Shown piece after piece: positions 33,000-45,100 of a stretch of 64,000 nt of DNA (position 1 is the stretch's first letter; the number at the start of each line of letters is the position of its first letter). This stretch comes from Closterium sp. NIES-65 (Eukaryota > Streptophyta > Zygnematophyceae > Desmidiales > Closteriaceae). Position numbers and translations under genes: made by a program. The notes below the pieces were generated by a model that ran no database searches, had not been told where the DNA came from, and saw nothing but the letters and a program-made list of their open reading frames with translations. The stretch lies in assembly GCA_948144175.1 (NCBI GenBank), contig CANXME010002313.1, positions 229,297 through 293,296 of the forward strand. The letters are read 5' to 3'.

Positions 33000-35900
33000 A
33001 GACCCTTGTTCTTGCAATTTTGCACACGCTAGGCCCTTGTTCTTGCAATTTTGCACACGCTAGGCCCTTATTCTTGCTATTTTGCACAAGCTAGACCCTT
33101 GTTGTTGCAATTTTGCACACGCTATGCCCTTGTTCTTGCTATTTTGCACACGCTAGACCCTTGTTCTTGCAATTTTGCACACGCTAGGCCCTTGTTCTTG
33201 CAATTTTGCACACGCTATGCCCTAGTTCTTGCTATTCTCGACACGCTAGGCCCTTGTTCTTGCAATTTTGCACACGCTAGGCCCTTGTTCTTGCAATTGT
33301 GCACGCGCTAGGCCCTTGTTCTTGCAAATTTGCACACACTAGGCCCTTGTTCTTGCTATTTTGCACACGGTAGACCCTTGTTCTTGCAATTTTGCACACG
33401 CTAGGCCCTTGTTCTTGCTATTTTGCACACGCTAGGCCCTTGTTCTTGCAATTTTGCACACGCTAGTCCCTTGTTCTTGCTATTTTGCACACGCTAGACC
33501 CTTGTTCTTGCAATTTTGCACACGCTATGCCCTTGTTCTTGCTATTTTGCACACGCTAGTCCCTTGTTCTTGCAATTTTGCACACGCTAGGCCCTTGTTC
33601 TTGCTATTTTGCACAAGCTAGGCCCTTGTTCTTCCAATTTTGCACACGCTAGGCCCTTGTTCTTGCTATTTTGCACACGCTAGGCCCTTGTTCTTGCAAA
33701 TTTGCACACACTAGGCCCTTGTTCTTGCTATTTTGCACACGGTAGACCCTTGTTCTTGCAATTTTGCACACGCTAGGCCCTTGTTCTTGCTATTTTGCAC
33801 ACGCTAGACCCTTGTTCTTGCAATTTTGCACACGCTAGACCCTTGTTCTTGCTATTTTGCACACGCTAGACCCTTGTTCTTGCAATTTTGCACACGCTAT
33901 GCCCTTGTTCTTGCTATTGTGTACACGCTAGACCCTTGTTCTTGCAATTTTGCACACGCTAGACCCTTGTTCTTGCAATTTTGCACACGCTAGGCCCTTG
34001 TTCTTGCTATTTTGCACACGCTAGACCCTTGTTCTTGCAATTTTGCACACGCTAGACCCTTGTTCTTGCTATTTTGCACACGCTAGACCCTTACACTTGC
34101 AATTTTGCACACGCTAGACCCTTGTTCTTGCTATTTTGCACACGCTAGACCCCTTTTCTTGCATTTTTGTACACGCTAGGCCCTTGTTCTTGCAATTTTG
34201 CACACGCTAGGCCCTTGTTCTTGCTATTTTGCACACGCTAGACCCTTGTTCTTGCAATTTTGCACACGCTAGCCCCTTGTTCTTGCAATTTTGCACACGC
34301 TATGCCCTTGTTCTTGCTATTTTGCACACGCTATGCCCTTGTTCTTGCTATTTTGCACACGCTAGACCCTTGTTCTTGCAATTTTGCACACGCTAGGCCC
34401 TTGTTCTTGCAATTTTGCACACGCTAGGCCCTTGTTCTTGCAATTTTGCACACGCTAGGCCCTTGTTCTTGCAATTTTGCACACGCTAGGCCCTTGTTCT
34501 TGCTATTTTGCACACGCTAGGCCCTTGTTCTTGCTATTTTGCACACGCTAGCCCCTTTTTCTTGCTATTTTGCACACGCTAGGCCCTTGTTCTTGCTATT
34601 TTGCACACGCTAGGCCCTTGTTCTTGCAATTTTGCACACGCTAAGCCCTTGTTCTTGCAATTTTGCACGCGCTAGACCCTTGTTCTTGCTATTTTGCACG
34701 CTCTAGGCCCTTGTTCTTGCTATTTTGCACACGCTAGACCCTTGTTCTTGCAATTTTGCACACGCTATGCCCTTGTTCTTGCTATTTTGCACACGCTAGA
34801 CCCTTGTTCTTGCAATTTTGCACACGCTATGCCCTTGTTCTTGCTATTTTGCACACGCTATGCCCTTGTTCTTGCTATTTTGCACACGCTAGACCCTTGT
34901 TCTTGCAATTTTGCACACGCTAGGCCCTTGTTCTTGCAATTTTGCACACGCTAGGCCCTTGTTCTTGCTATTTTGCACAAGCTAGACCCTTGTTCTTGCA
35001 ATTTTGCACACGCTATGCCCTTGTTCTTGCTATTTTGCATACGCTAGACCCTTGTTCGTGCAATTTTGCACACGCTAGGCCCTTGTTCTTGCAATTTTGC
35101 ACACGCTATGCCCTAGTTCTTGCTATTCTAGACACGCTAGGCCCTTGTTCTTGCAATTTTGCACACGCTAGGCCCTTGTTCTTGCAATTTTGCACGCGCT
35201 AGGCCCTTGTTCTTGCAAATTTGCACACACTAGGCCCTTGTTCTTGCTATTTTGCACACGGTAGACCCTTGTTCTTGCAATTTTGCACACGCTAGGCCCT
35301 TGTTCTTGCTATTTTGCACACGCTAGGCCCTTGTTCTTGCAATTTTGCACACGCTAGTCCCTTGTTCTTGCTATTTTGCACACGCTAGACCCTTGTTCTT
35401 GCAATTTTGCACACGCTATGCCCTTGTTCTTGCTATTTTGCACACGCTAGTCCCTTGTTCTTGCAATTTTGCACACTCTAGGCCCTTGTTCTTGCAATTT
35501 TGCACACGCTAGGCCCTTGTTCTTGCTATTTTGCACACGCTAGGCCCTTGTTCTTGCAATTTTGCACACGCTAGGCCCTTGTTCTTGCAATTTTGCACGC
35601 GCTAGGCCCTTGTTCTTGCTATTTTACACACACTAGACCCTTGTTCTTGCAATTTTGCACACGCTAGGCCCTTGTTCTTGCTATTTTGCACACGCTAGAC
35701 CCTTGTTCTTGCAATTTTGCACACGCTAGGCCCTTGTTCTTGCTATTTTGCACACGCTAGGCCCTTGTTCTTGCTATTTTGGACACGCTAGACCCTTGTT
35801 CTTGCATTTTGGTATACGCTAGGCCCTTGTTATTGCTATTTTGCACACGCTAGACCCTTGTTCTTGCAATTTTGCACACGCTAGGCCCTTGTTCTTTCTA

Positions 35901-36430
35901 TTTTGCACACGCTAGACCCTTGTTCTTGCAATTTTGCACACGCTATGCCCTTGTTCTTGCTATTTTGCACACGCTAGACCCTTGTTCTTGCTATTTTGCA
36001 CACGCTAGACCCTTGTTCTTGCAATTTTGCACACGCTAGGCCCTTGTTCTTGCAATTTTGCACACGCTAGACCCTTGTTCTTGCTATTTTGCACACGCTA
36101 GACCCTTGTTCTTGCAATTTTGCACACGCTATGCCCTTGTTCTTGCTATTGTGTACACGCTAGACCCTTGTTCTTGCAATTTTGCACACGCTAGGCCCTT
36201 GTTCTTGCAATTTTGCACACGCTTGGCCCTTGTTCTTGCTATTTTGCACACGCTAGACCCTTGTTCTTGCAATTTTGCACACGCTAGACCCTTGTTCTTG
36301 CTATTTTGCACACGCTAGACCCTTACACTTGCAATTTTGCACACGCTAGACCCTTGTTCTTGCTATTTTGCACACGCTAGACCCTTTTTCTTGCATTTTT
36401 GTACACGCTAGGCCCTTGTTCTTGCAATTT
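33000..36430 (+). repeat. Satellite B distal nested repeats (61- and 72-monomer offsets) with dimer alternation
   Basis: The CCTAGTTCTTGCTATTCT unit near 33221 recurs near 35112, an offset of 1891 bp (61 x 31). The CCCTTACACTTGC and TTGTGTACACGC units near 34090 and 33911 recur 2232-2234 bp later (72 x 31 = 2232). Within this stretch TTGCAATT and TTGCTATT monomers often alternate, giving a loose 62-bp dimer. Confidence 0.75.
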
Positions 36431-36436
36431 TGCACA

Positions 36437-36766
36437 ATTCCCAACCCCCAAAAGTCTGTACCCCATATTGAGTCAACCCCACAACTTCCCATAGTCGCCA
36501 CAACCGAAGTACAGAAAGCATACGAACCCCAACGTTCGTAACTTTCTTGACATTGCTCCGATCGCGACGATTCTTGGCTCGTCGGAAAGATCTTGAGTAG
36601 AGCTGTCATTTCAGATATCTGCCCAAGCCAAACATCATCCACACACACTCGAAAAATCCAAACCGCGCAAAACACAAATTCTTGCACACGTTCACACCAC
36701 GCTTGCAACACACGAACACTTGATGGAGGCAGACAGACGTGAATGCATATGTTTGCATCACAACAA
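36437..36766. other. Non-repetitive linker between satellites B and C
   Basis: 330 bp with no tandem period. It holds no coding frame that I trust; a reverse-strand frame crossing it also runs through satellite B and C units and looks like chance. It contains TTCTTGCACACGTTC near 36679-36693, which resembles a satellite B unit lacking its middle. A CGATCGCGACGATTC stretch lies near 36559. It may be a relic of sequence that predates the arrays, or of a transposon end; I recognise no family. Confidence 0.75.
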
Positions 36767-39152
36767 CCCCGCCCCATTCTTCCGCTTTTCATCACCCCGC
36801 CCCATTCTCCCGCTTTCCATCACCCCGCCCCATTCTCCCGCTTTCCATCACCCCGCCCCATTCTCCCGCTTTCCATCACCCCGCCCCATTCTCCCGCTTT
36901 CCATCACTCCGCCCCATTCTCCCGCTTTCCATCACCCCGCCCTATTCTCAAGCTTTCCATCACCCCGCCCCATTCTCCCGCTTTCCATCACCCCGCCCCA
37001 TTCTCCCGCTTTCCATCACCTCGCCCCATTCTCCCGCTTTCCATCACCCCGCACCATTCTCCCGCTTTCCATCACCCCGCCCCATTCTCCCGCTTTCCAT
37101 CACCCCGCCCCATTCTCCCGCTTTCCATCACCCCACCCCTTTCTCCCTCTTTCCATCAACCCGCCCCATTCTCCCGCTTTCCATCACCCCGCCCCATTCT
37201 CCCGCTTTCCATCACCCCACCCCATTCTCCCGTTTTCCATCACCCCGCCCCATTCTCCCGCTTTCCATCACCCCGCCCCATTCTCCCTCTTTTCATCACC
37301 CCGCCCCATTCTCCCTCTTTCCATCACCCCACCCCATCCTCCCCCTATCCATCGCCCCGCCCCATTCTTCCGCTTTTCATCACCACGTCCCATTCTCCCT
37401 CTTTCCATCACCCCGCCCCATTCCCCCTCTTTCCATCTGCCTGCCCCATTCTCCCGCTCTCCATCACCCCGCCCTATTCTCCCTATTTCTATCACCCCGC
37501 CCCATTCTCCCGCTTTCCATCACCCCGCTTTCCATCACCCCGCCCCATTCTCCCGCTTTCCATCACCCCGCCCCATTCTCCCTCGTTCCATCACCCCGCC
37601 CCATTCTCCCTCTTTCCATCACCTCGCCCTATTCTCCCTCTTCCCATCACCACGCCCCATTCTCCCGCTTTCCATTACCCCGCCCCATTCTCAAACTTTC
37701 CATCACCCCGCCCTATTCTCCCTCTTTCGATCACCCCTGCCCCATTCTCACGCTTTCCATCATCCCGCCCCATTCTCCCGCTTTCCATCACCCCGCCCCT
37801 TTCTTCCTCTTTCCATCACCCCGCCCCATTCTCCCGCTTTCCATCTGCCCAACCCATTCTCCCGCTTTCCATCACCCCGCCCCATTCTCCCGCTTTCCAT
37901 CACCCCGCCCCATTCTCCCGCTTTCCATCACCCCGCCCCATTCTTCCGCTTTCCATCACCCCGCCCCATTCTCCCTCTTTCCATCTCCCCGCCCCATTAT
38001 CCCTCTCTCCATCACCCCGCCCCATTCTCCCGCTTTCCATCACCCCCCCCTATTCTCCCTCTTTCCATCACCCTGCCCCATTCTCCCGCTTTCCATCACC
38101 CAGCCCCATTCTCCTTCTTTCCATCACCCCACCCGATTCTCCCGCTTTCCATCACCCCGCCCCATTCTCCCTCTTTCTATCACCCCGCCCCATTCTCCCG
38201 CTTTCCACCACCCTGCTCCATTCTCCCGCTTTCCATCACCCCGCTCAATTCTCCCTCTTTCCATCACCCCTCCCCATTCTCCCTCTTTCCATCACCCCGC
38301 CACATTCTCCCGCTTTCCATCAACCCGCCTCATTATCCCTCTTTCCATCACCCCGCCCCATTCTCCCGCTTTCCATCACACCGCCCCATTCTCCCTCTAT
38401 CCACCACCCCGCCCTATTCTCCCTCTTTCCATCACCCCGCCCCATTCTCCCGCTTTCCATCACCCCGCCCCATTCTCCCGCTTTCCATCACCCCTCCCCA
38501 TTCTCCCGCTTTCCATCACCTCGCCCCATTCTCCCGCTTTCCATCACCTCGCCCCATTCTCCCTCTTTCCATCACCCCGCCCTATTCTCCCTCTTTCCAT
38601 CACCCCGCCCCATTCTCCCGCTTTCCATCACCACGCCCCATTCTCCCGCTTCCCATCACCCCACCCCATTCTCCCGCTTTCCATCACCCCGCTCCATTCT
38701 CCCGCTTTCCATCACCCCTCCCAATTCTCCCTCTTTCCATCACCCCTCCCCATTCTCTCTCTTTCCATCACCCCACCCCATTCTCCCGCTTTCCATCACC
38801 CCGCCCCATTCTCCCGCTTTCCATCACCCCGCCCCATTCTCCCGCTTTCCATCACCCCGCCCCATTCTCTCGCTTTCCATCACCCCGCCCCATTCTTCCG
38901 CTTTCTATCACCCCGCCCCATTCACCCCGCCCCATTCTCCCTCCTTCCATCAACCCGCCCCATTCTCCCGCTTTCCTTCACCCCGCCCCATTCTCCCTCC
39001 TTCCATCAACCCGCCCCATTCTCCCTCTTTCCATCACCCCGCCCCATTCTTCCGCTTTTCATCACCCTACCCCATTCTCCCTCTTTCCATCACCCCGCCC
39101 CATTCCCCCTCTTTCCATCAACCCGCCCCATTCTCCCGCTTTCCATCACCTC
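36767..39152 (+). repeat. Satellite C block 1, 28-bp monomer, forward (C-rich strand on plus)
   Basis: About 85 copies of a 28-bp unit made of CCCCGCCCC, then ATTCTCCCGC, then TTTCCATCA. Common variants are CTCTTTCC for CGCTTTCC, and GCTCC or ACCCC in the GC block. No stop codon occurs in any frame of the plus-strand consensus and 28 is not a multiple of three, so all three frames stay open for more than 800 codons (Pro/His/Ser/Phe-rich, 28-residue period). This is a property of the unit, not evidence of a gene. Confidence 0.96.
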
Positions 39153-39174
39153 GGGGTAATGGAAAACGTGAGAA
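39131..39174. repeat. Satellite C inversion junction 1 (fold-back, 4-nt spacer)
   Basis: The forward block ends TTTCCATCACC at 39150 and, after TCGG, the array resumes as its reverse complement (GGTAATGGAAAACGTG). Arms 39131-39150 and 39155-39174 pair at 17 of 20 positions with a 4-nt loop. No foreign sequence lies between the opposed blocks. Confidence 0.9.
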
Positions 39175-42100
39175 CGGGGCGGGGTGATGGAAAGCGGGAG
39201 AATGGGGCGGGGTGATGGAAAGCAGGGGAATGGGGCGGGGTGATGGAAAGCGGGAGAATTGGGCGGGGTGATGGAAAGCGGGAGAATGGTGCGGGGTGAT
39301 GGAAAGCGGGAGAATTGGGCGGGGTGATGGAAAGCGGGAGAACGGGGCGGGGTGATGGAAAGCGGGAGAATGGGGCGAGGTGATGGAAAGCGGGAGAATG
39401 GGGCGGGGTGATGGAAGGAGGGAGAATGGGGCGGGGTGATAGAAGGTGGGAGGATGGGGTGGGGTGATGGAAAGCGGGAGAATGGGGCGGGGTGATGGAA
39501 AGCGGGAGAATGGGGCGGGGTGGTGGAAAGCGGGAGAATGGGGTGGGGTTATGGGAAGCGGGAGAATGGGGCAGGGTGATGGAAGGAGAGAGAAGGGGGC
39601 GGAGTGATGGAAAGTGGGAGAATGTGGCGGGGTGATGGAAAGCGGGAGAATGGGGTGGGGTTATGGGAAGCGGGAGAATGGGGCAGGGTGATGGGAGGAG
39701 GGAGAACTGGGCGGGGTGATGGAAGGAGGGAGAATGGGGCGGATTGATGGAAAGCGGGAGAATGGGGCGGGGTGATGGAAGGAGGGAGAATGGGGCAGGG
39801 TGATGGAAAGCGGGAGAATGGGGCGGGGTGATGGAAAGCGGGAGAATGGGGCGTGGTGATGGAAAGCGGGAGAATCGGGCGGGGTGATGGAAAGCGGGAA
39901 AATGGGGCGGGGTGATGGAAAGCGGGAGAATGGGGCTGGGTGATGGAAAGCGGGAGAATGGGGCAGGGTGATGGAAAGCGGGAGAATGGGGCGGGGTGAT
40001 GGAAGGAGGGAGAATGAGCCAGGGTGATGGAAGGAGGGAGAATGGGGCGGGGTGATGGAAAGCGGGAGAATGGGGCGGGGTGATGGAAAGCGGGAGAATG
40101 GGGCAGAGTGATGGAAAGCGGGACAATGGGGCGGGGTGATGGAAAGCGGGAGAATGGGGCGGGGTGATGGAAAGCGGGAGAATGGGGAGGGGTGTTGGAA
40201 AGCGGGAGAATGGGGCGGGGTGATGAAAAGCGGGAGAATGGGGCGGGGTGATGGAGAGCGGGAGAATGGGGCGGGGTGATGGAAAGCGGGAGATGGGGCG
40301 GGTGATGGAAAGCGGGTGAATGGTGCGGGGTGATGGAAAGCGGGAGAGTGGGGCGAGGTGATGGAAAGCAGGAGAATGGGGCGGGTGATGGAAAGCGGGA
40401 GAATGGGGCGGGGTGATGGAAGGAGGGAGAATGGGGAGGGGTGATGGAAAGCGGGGGAATGGGGCGGGATGATGGGAAGCGGAAGAATGGGGCGGGGTGA
40501 TGGAAAGCGGGAGAATTGGGCAGGGTGATGGAAAGCGGGAGAATGGGGCGGGGAGATGGAAAGCGAAGAATGGGGCGGGGTGATGGAAGGAGGGAGAATG
40601 GGGCGGGGTGATGGAAGGAGGGAGAATGGGGCAGGGTGATGGAAAGTGGGAGAATGTGGCGGGGTGATGGAAAGCGGGAGATGGGGCTGGGGTTATGGGA
40701 AGCGGAGAATTGGGCGGGGTGATGGAAGGAGGGAGAATGGGGCGAGGTGATGGAAAGAGGGAGAATGGGGCAGGGTGATGGAAAGCAGGAGAATGGGGCG
40801 GGGTGATGGAAAGCGAGAGAACGGGGCGGGGTGATGGAAAGCGGGAGAATGGGGCGCGGTGATGGAAAGCAGGGGAATGGGGCGGGGTGATGGAAAGCGG
40901 GAGAATTGGGCGGGGTGATGGAAAGCGGGAGAATGGGGCGGGGTGATGGAAAGCGGGAGAACGGGGCGGGGTGATGGAAAGCGGGAGAACGGGGCGGGGT
41001 GATTGAAAGCGGGAGAATGGGGCGGGGTGATGGAAGGAGGGAGAATGGGGCGGGGTGATAGAAGGTGGGAGGATGGGGTGGGGTGATGGAAAGCGGGAGA
41101 ATAGGGCGGGGTGATGGAAAGCGGGAGAATGGGGCGGGGTGGTGGAAGGAGGGAGAATGGGGAGGGGTGATGGAAAGCGGGGGAATGGGGCGGGATGATG
41201 GGAAGCGGAAGAATGGGGCGGGGAGATGGAAAGCGGGAGAATGGGACGGGGTGATGGAAGGAGGGAGATTGGGGCGTGGTGATGGAAGCAAGGAGAATGG
41301 GGCGAGCTGATGGAAAGCGGGAGAATGGGGCGGGGTGATGGAAAGCGGGAGAAGGGGGCAGGTTGATGGAAAGCGGGAGAATGGGGCGGGGTGATGGAAA
41401 GCGGGAGAATGGGGCGGGCTGATGGAAAGCAGGAGAATGGGGCGAGCTGATGGAAAGCGGGAGAATGGGGCGGGGTGATGGAAGGAGGGAGAATGGGGCG
41501 GGGTGATGGAAGGAGGGAGAATGGGGCGGGATGAAGTGGGAGAAAGTGGCGGGGTGATGGAAAGCGGGAGATGGGGCTGGGGTTATGGGAAGCGGAGAAT
41601 GGGGCGGGGTGATGGAAGGAGGGAGAATGGGGCGGGGTGAGGGAAAGAGGGAGAATGGGGCGGGGTGATGGAAAGCGGGAGAATGGGGCGGGGTGATGGA
41701 AAGCGGGAGAACGGGGTGGGGTGATGGAAAGCGGGAGAATGGGGCGGGGTGATGGAAAGCGGGGGAATGGGGCAGGGTGATGGAAAGCGGGAGAATGGGG
41801 CGGGGTGATGGAAAGCAGGAGAATGGGGCGGAGTGATGGAAAGCGGGAGAATGGGGCTGGGTGATGGAAAGCGGGAGAATGAGGCGGGGTGATGGAAAGC
41901 GGGAGCATGGGGCGGGGTGATGGAAGGAGGGAGAATGAGGCAGGGTGATGGAAGGAGGGAGAATGGGCCGGGGTGATGGAAAGCGGGAGAATGGGGCGGG
42001 GTGATGGAAAGCGGGAGAATGGGGCGGAGTGATGGAAAGCGGGACAATGGGGCGGGGTGATGGAAAGCGGGAGAATGGGGCGGGGTGATCGAAAGCGGGA

Positions 42101-45100
42101 GAATGGGGAGGGGTGTTGGAAAGCGGGAGAATGGGGCGGGGTGATGAAAAGCGGGAGAATGGGGCGGGTTGATGGAGAGCGGGAGAATGGGGCGGGGTGA
42201 TGGAAAGCGGGAGATGGGGCGGGTGATGGAAAGCGGGTGAATGGTGTGGGGTGATGGAAAGCGGGAGAATGGGGCGGGGTGATGGAAGGAGGGAGAATGG
42301 GGCGGGGTGATGGAAGGAGGGAGAATGGGGCGGGGTGATGGAAAGTGGGAGAATGTGGCGGGGTGATGGAAAGCGGGAGATGGGGCTGGGGTTATGGGAA
42401 GCGGAGAATTGGGCGGGGTGATGGAAGGAGGGAGAATGGGGCGGGGTGATGGAAAGAGGGAGAATGGGGCGGGGTGATGGAAAGCAGGAGAATGGGGCGG
42501 GCTGATGGAAAGCGGGAGAATTGGGCGGGGTGATGGAAAGCGTGAGAACAGGGCGGGTTGATGGAAAGCGGGAGAATGGGGCGGGGTGATGGAAAGCAGG
42601 GGAATGGGGCGGGGTGATGGAAAGCGGGAGAATTGGGTGGGGTGATGGAAAGCGGGAGAATGGGGCGGGGTGATGGAAAGCGGGAGAATTGGGCGGGGTG
42701 ATGGAAAGCGGGAGAACGGGGCGGGGTGATGGAAAGCGGGAGAATGGGGCGAGGTGATGGAAAGCGGGAGAATGGGGCGGGGTGATGGAAGGAGGGAGAA
42801 TGGGGCGGGGTGATGGAAAGCGGGAGAATAGGGCGGGGTGTTGGAAAGCGGGAGAATAGGGCGGGGTGATGAAAAGCGGGGAATGGAGCGGGGTGATGGA
42901 AAGAGGGAGAATGGGACGGGGTGATGGAAAGCGGGAGAATGGGGCGGGGTGATGAAAAGCGGGAGAATAGGGCGGGGAGATGGAAAGCAGGAGAATGGGG
43001 CGGGGTGATGGAAGGAGGAAGAATGGGGCGGGGTGATGGAAGGAGGGAGAATGGGGCGGGGTGATGGAAAGTGGGAGATTGTGGCGGGGTGATGGAAAGC
43101 GGGAGATGGGGCTGGGTTTATGGGAAGCGGAGAATTGGGCGGGGTGATGGAAGGAGGGAGAATGGGGCGGGGTGATGGAAAGAGGGAGAATGGGGCCGGG
43201 TGATGGAAAGCAGGAGAATGGGGCGGGGTGATGGAAAGCAGGAGAATTGGGCGGGGTAATGGAAAGCGTGAGAACGGGGCGGGGTGATGGAAAGCGGGAG
43301 AATGGGGCGGGGTGATGGAAAGCAGGGGAATGGGGCGGGGTGATGGAAAGCGGGAGAATTGGGCGGGGTGATGGAAAGCGGGAGAATGGTGCGGGGTGAT
43401 GGAAAGCGGGAGAATTGGGCGGGGTGATGGAAAGCGGGAGAACGGGGCGGGGTGATGGAAAGCGGGAGAATGGGGCGAGGTGATGAAAAGCGGAAGAATG
43501 GGGCGGGGTGATGGAAGGAGGGAGAATGGGGCGGGGTGATAGAAGGTGGGAGGATGGGGTGGGGTGATGGAAAGCGGGAGAATGGGGCGGGGTGATGGAA
43601 AGCGGGAGAATGGGGCGGGGTGGTGGAAAGCGGGAGAATGGGGCAGGGTGATGGAAGGAGAGAGAAGGGGGCGGAGTGGTGGAAAGTGGGAGAATGTGGC
43701 GGGGTGATGGAAAGCGGGAGAATGGGGTGGGGTTATGGGAAGCGGGAGAATGGGGCAGGGTGATGGGAGGAGGGAGAACTGGGCGGGGTGATGGAAGGAG
43801 GGAGAATGGGGCGGGGTGATGGAAAGCGGGAGAATGGGGCGGGGTGATGGAAGGAGGGAGAATGGGGCGGGGTGATGGAAAGCGGGAGAATGGGGCGGGG
43901 TGATGGAAAGCGGGAGAATGGGGCGTGGTGATGGAAAGCGGGAGAATCGGGCGGGGTGATGGAAAGCGGGAAAATGGGGCGGGGTGATGGAAAGCGGGAG
44001 AATGGGGCTGGGTGATGGAAAGCGGGAGAATGGGGCGGGGTGATGGAAAGCGGGAGAATGGGGCGGGGTGATGGAAGGAGGGAGAATGAGCCAGGGTGAT
44101 GGAAGGAGGGAGAATGGGGCGGGGTGATGGAAAGCGGGAGAATGGGGCGGGGTGATGGAAAGCGGGAGAATGGGGCAGAGTGATGGAAAGCGGGACAATG
44201 GGGCGGGGTGATGGAAAGCGGGAGAATGGGGCGGGGTGATGGAAAGCGGGAGAATGGGGAGGGGTGTTGGAAAGCGGGAGAATGGGGCGGGGTGATGAAA
44301 AGCGGGAGAATGGGGCCGGGTGATGGAGAGCGGGAGAATGGGGCGGGGTGATGGAAAGCGGGAGATGGGGCGGGTGATGGAAAGCGGGTGAATGGTGCGG
44401 GGTGATGGAAAGCGGGAGAATGGGGCGAGGTGATGGAAAGCAGAAGAATGGGGCGGGGTGATGGAAAGCGGGAGAATGGGGCGAGGTGATGGAAAGCAGG
44501 AGAATGGGGCGGGTGATGGAAAGCGGGAGAATGGGGCGGGGTGATGGAAGGAGGGAGAATGGGGAGGGGTGATGGAAAGCGGGGGAATGGGGCGGGATGA
44601 TGGGAAGCGGAAGAATGGGGCGGGGTGATGGAAAGCGGGAGAATGGGGCTGGGTGATGGAAAGCGGGAGAATGGGGCGGGGTGATGGAAAGCGGGAGAAT
44701 GGGGCGGGGTGATGGAAGGAGGGAGAATGAGCCAGGGTGATGGAAGGAGGGAGAATGGGGCAGGGTGATGGAAAGCGGGAGAATGGGGCGGGGAGATGGA
44801 AAGCGGGAGAATGGGGCGGGGTGATGGAAGGAGGGAGAATGGGGCGGGGTGATGGAAGGAGGGAGAATGGGGCGGGGTGATGGAAAGTGGGAGAATGTGG
44901 CGGGGTGATGGAAAGCGGGAGATGGGGCTGGGGTTATGGGAAGCGGAGAATTGGGCGGGGTGATGGAAGGAGGGAGAATGGGGCGGGGTGATGGAAAGAG
45001 GGAGAATGGGGCAGGGTGATGGAAAGCAGGAGAATGGGGCGGGGTGATGGAAAGCGTGAGAACGGGGCGGGGTGATGGAAAGCGGGAGAATGGGGCGGGG

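Larger units (their letters stand above)
20068..36436 (+). repeat. Satellite B array, 31-bp monomer
   Basis: About 16.4 kb, roughly 528 copies, of a 31-bp unit containing CACACGCTAGGCCC followed by TTGTTCTTGCAATTTTG. The main variants are CTAGGCCC, CTAGACCC or CTATGCCC in the first half, and TTGCAATT or TTGCTATT in the second. All copies run in one direction. The unit carries the short inverted repeat TGCAA-TT-TTGCA. Open frames of 60-86 codons with a 31-residue period are by-products of the repeat. No gene-like sequence is seen anywhere in the array. Confidence 0.97.

Noticed and set aside
20068-36436. CRISPR array (31-bp regular units)
   Set aside because: Units follow each other directly with no unique spacers, and the context is eukaryotic satellite DNA with an LTR retrotransposon.
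36346-36795. A 149-codon reverse-strand frame across the B/C linker
   Set aside because: It reads through satellite C, the linker and satellite B, and has no domain or codon bias. Chance is the simplest explanation.
36720-39215. Three overlapping plus-strand frames of 806-831 codons that could look like a proline-rich extensin-like protein
   Set aside because: All three frames are open over the same DNA, and the supposed protein ends when the array flips orientation. This is a property of the satellite unit.
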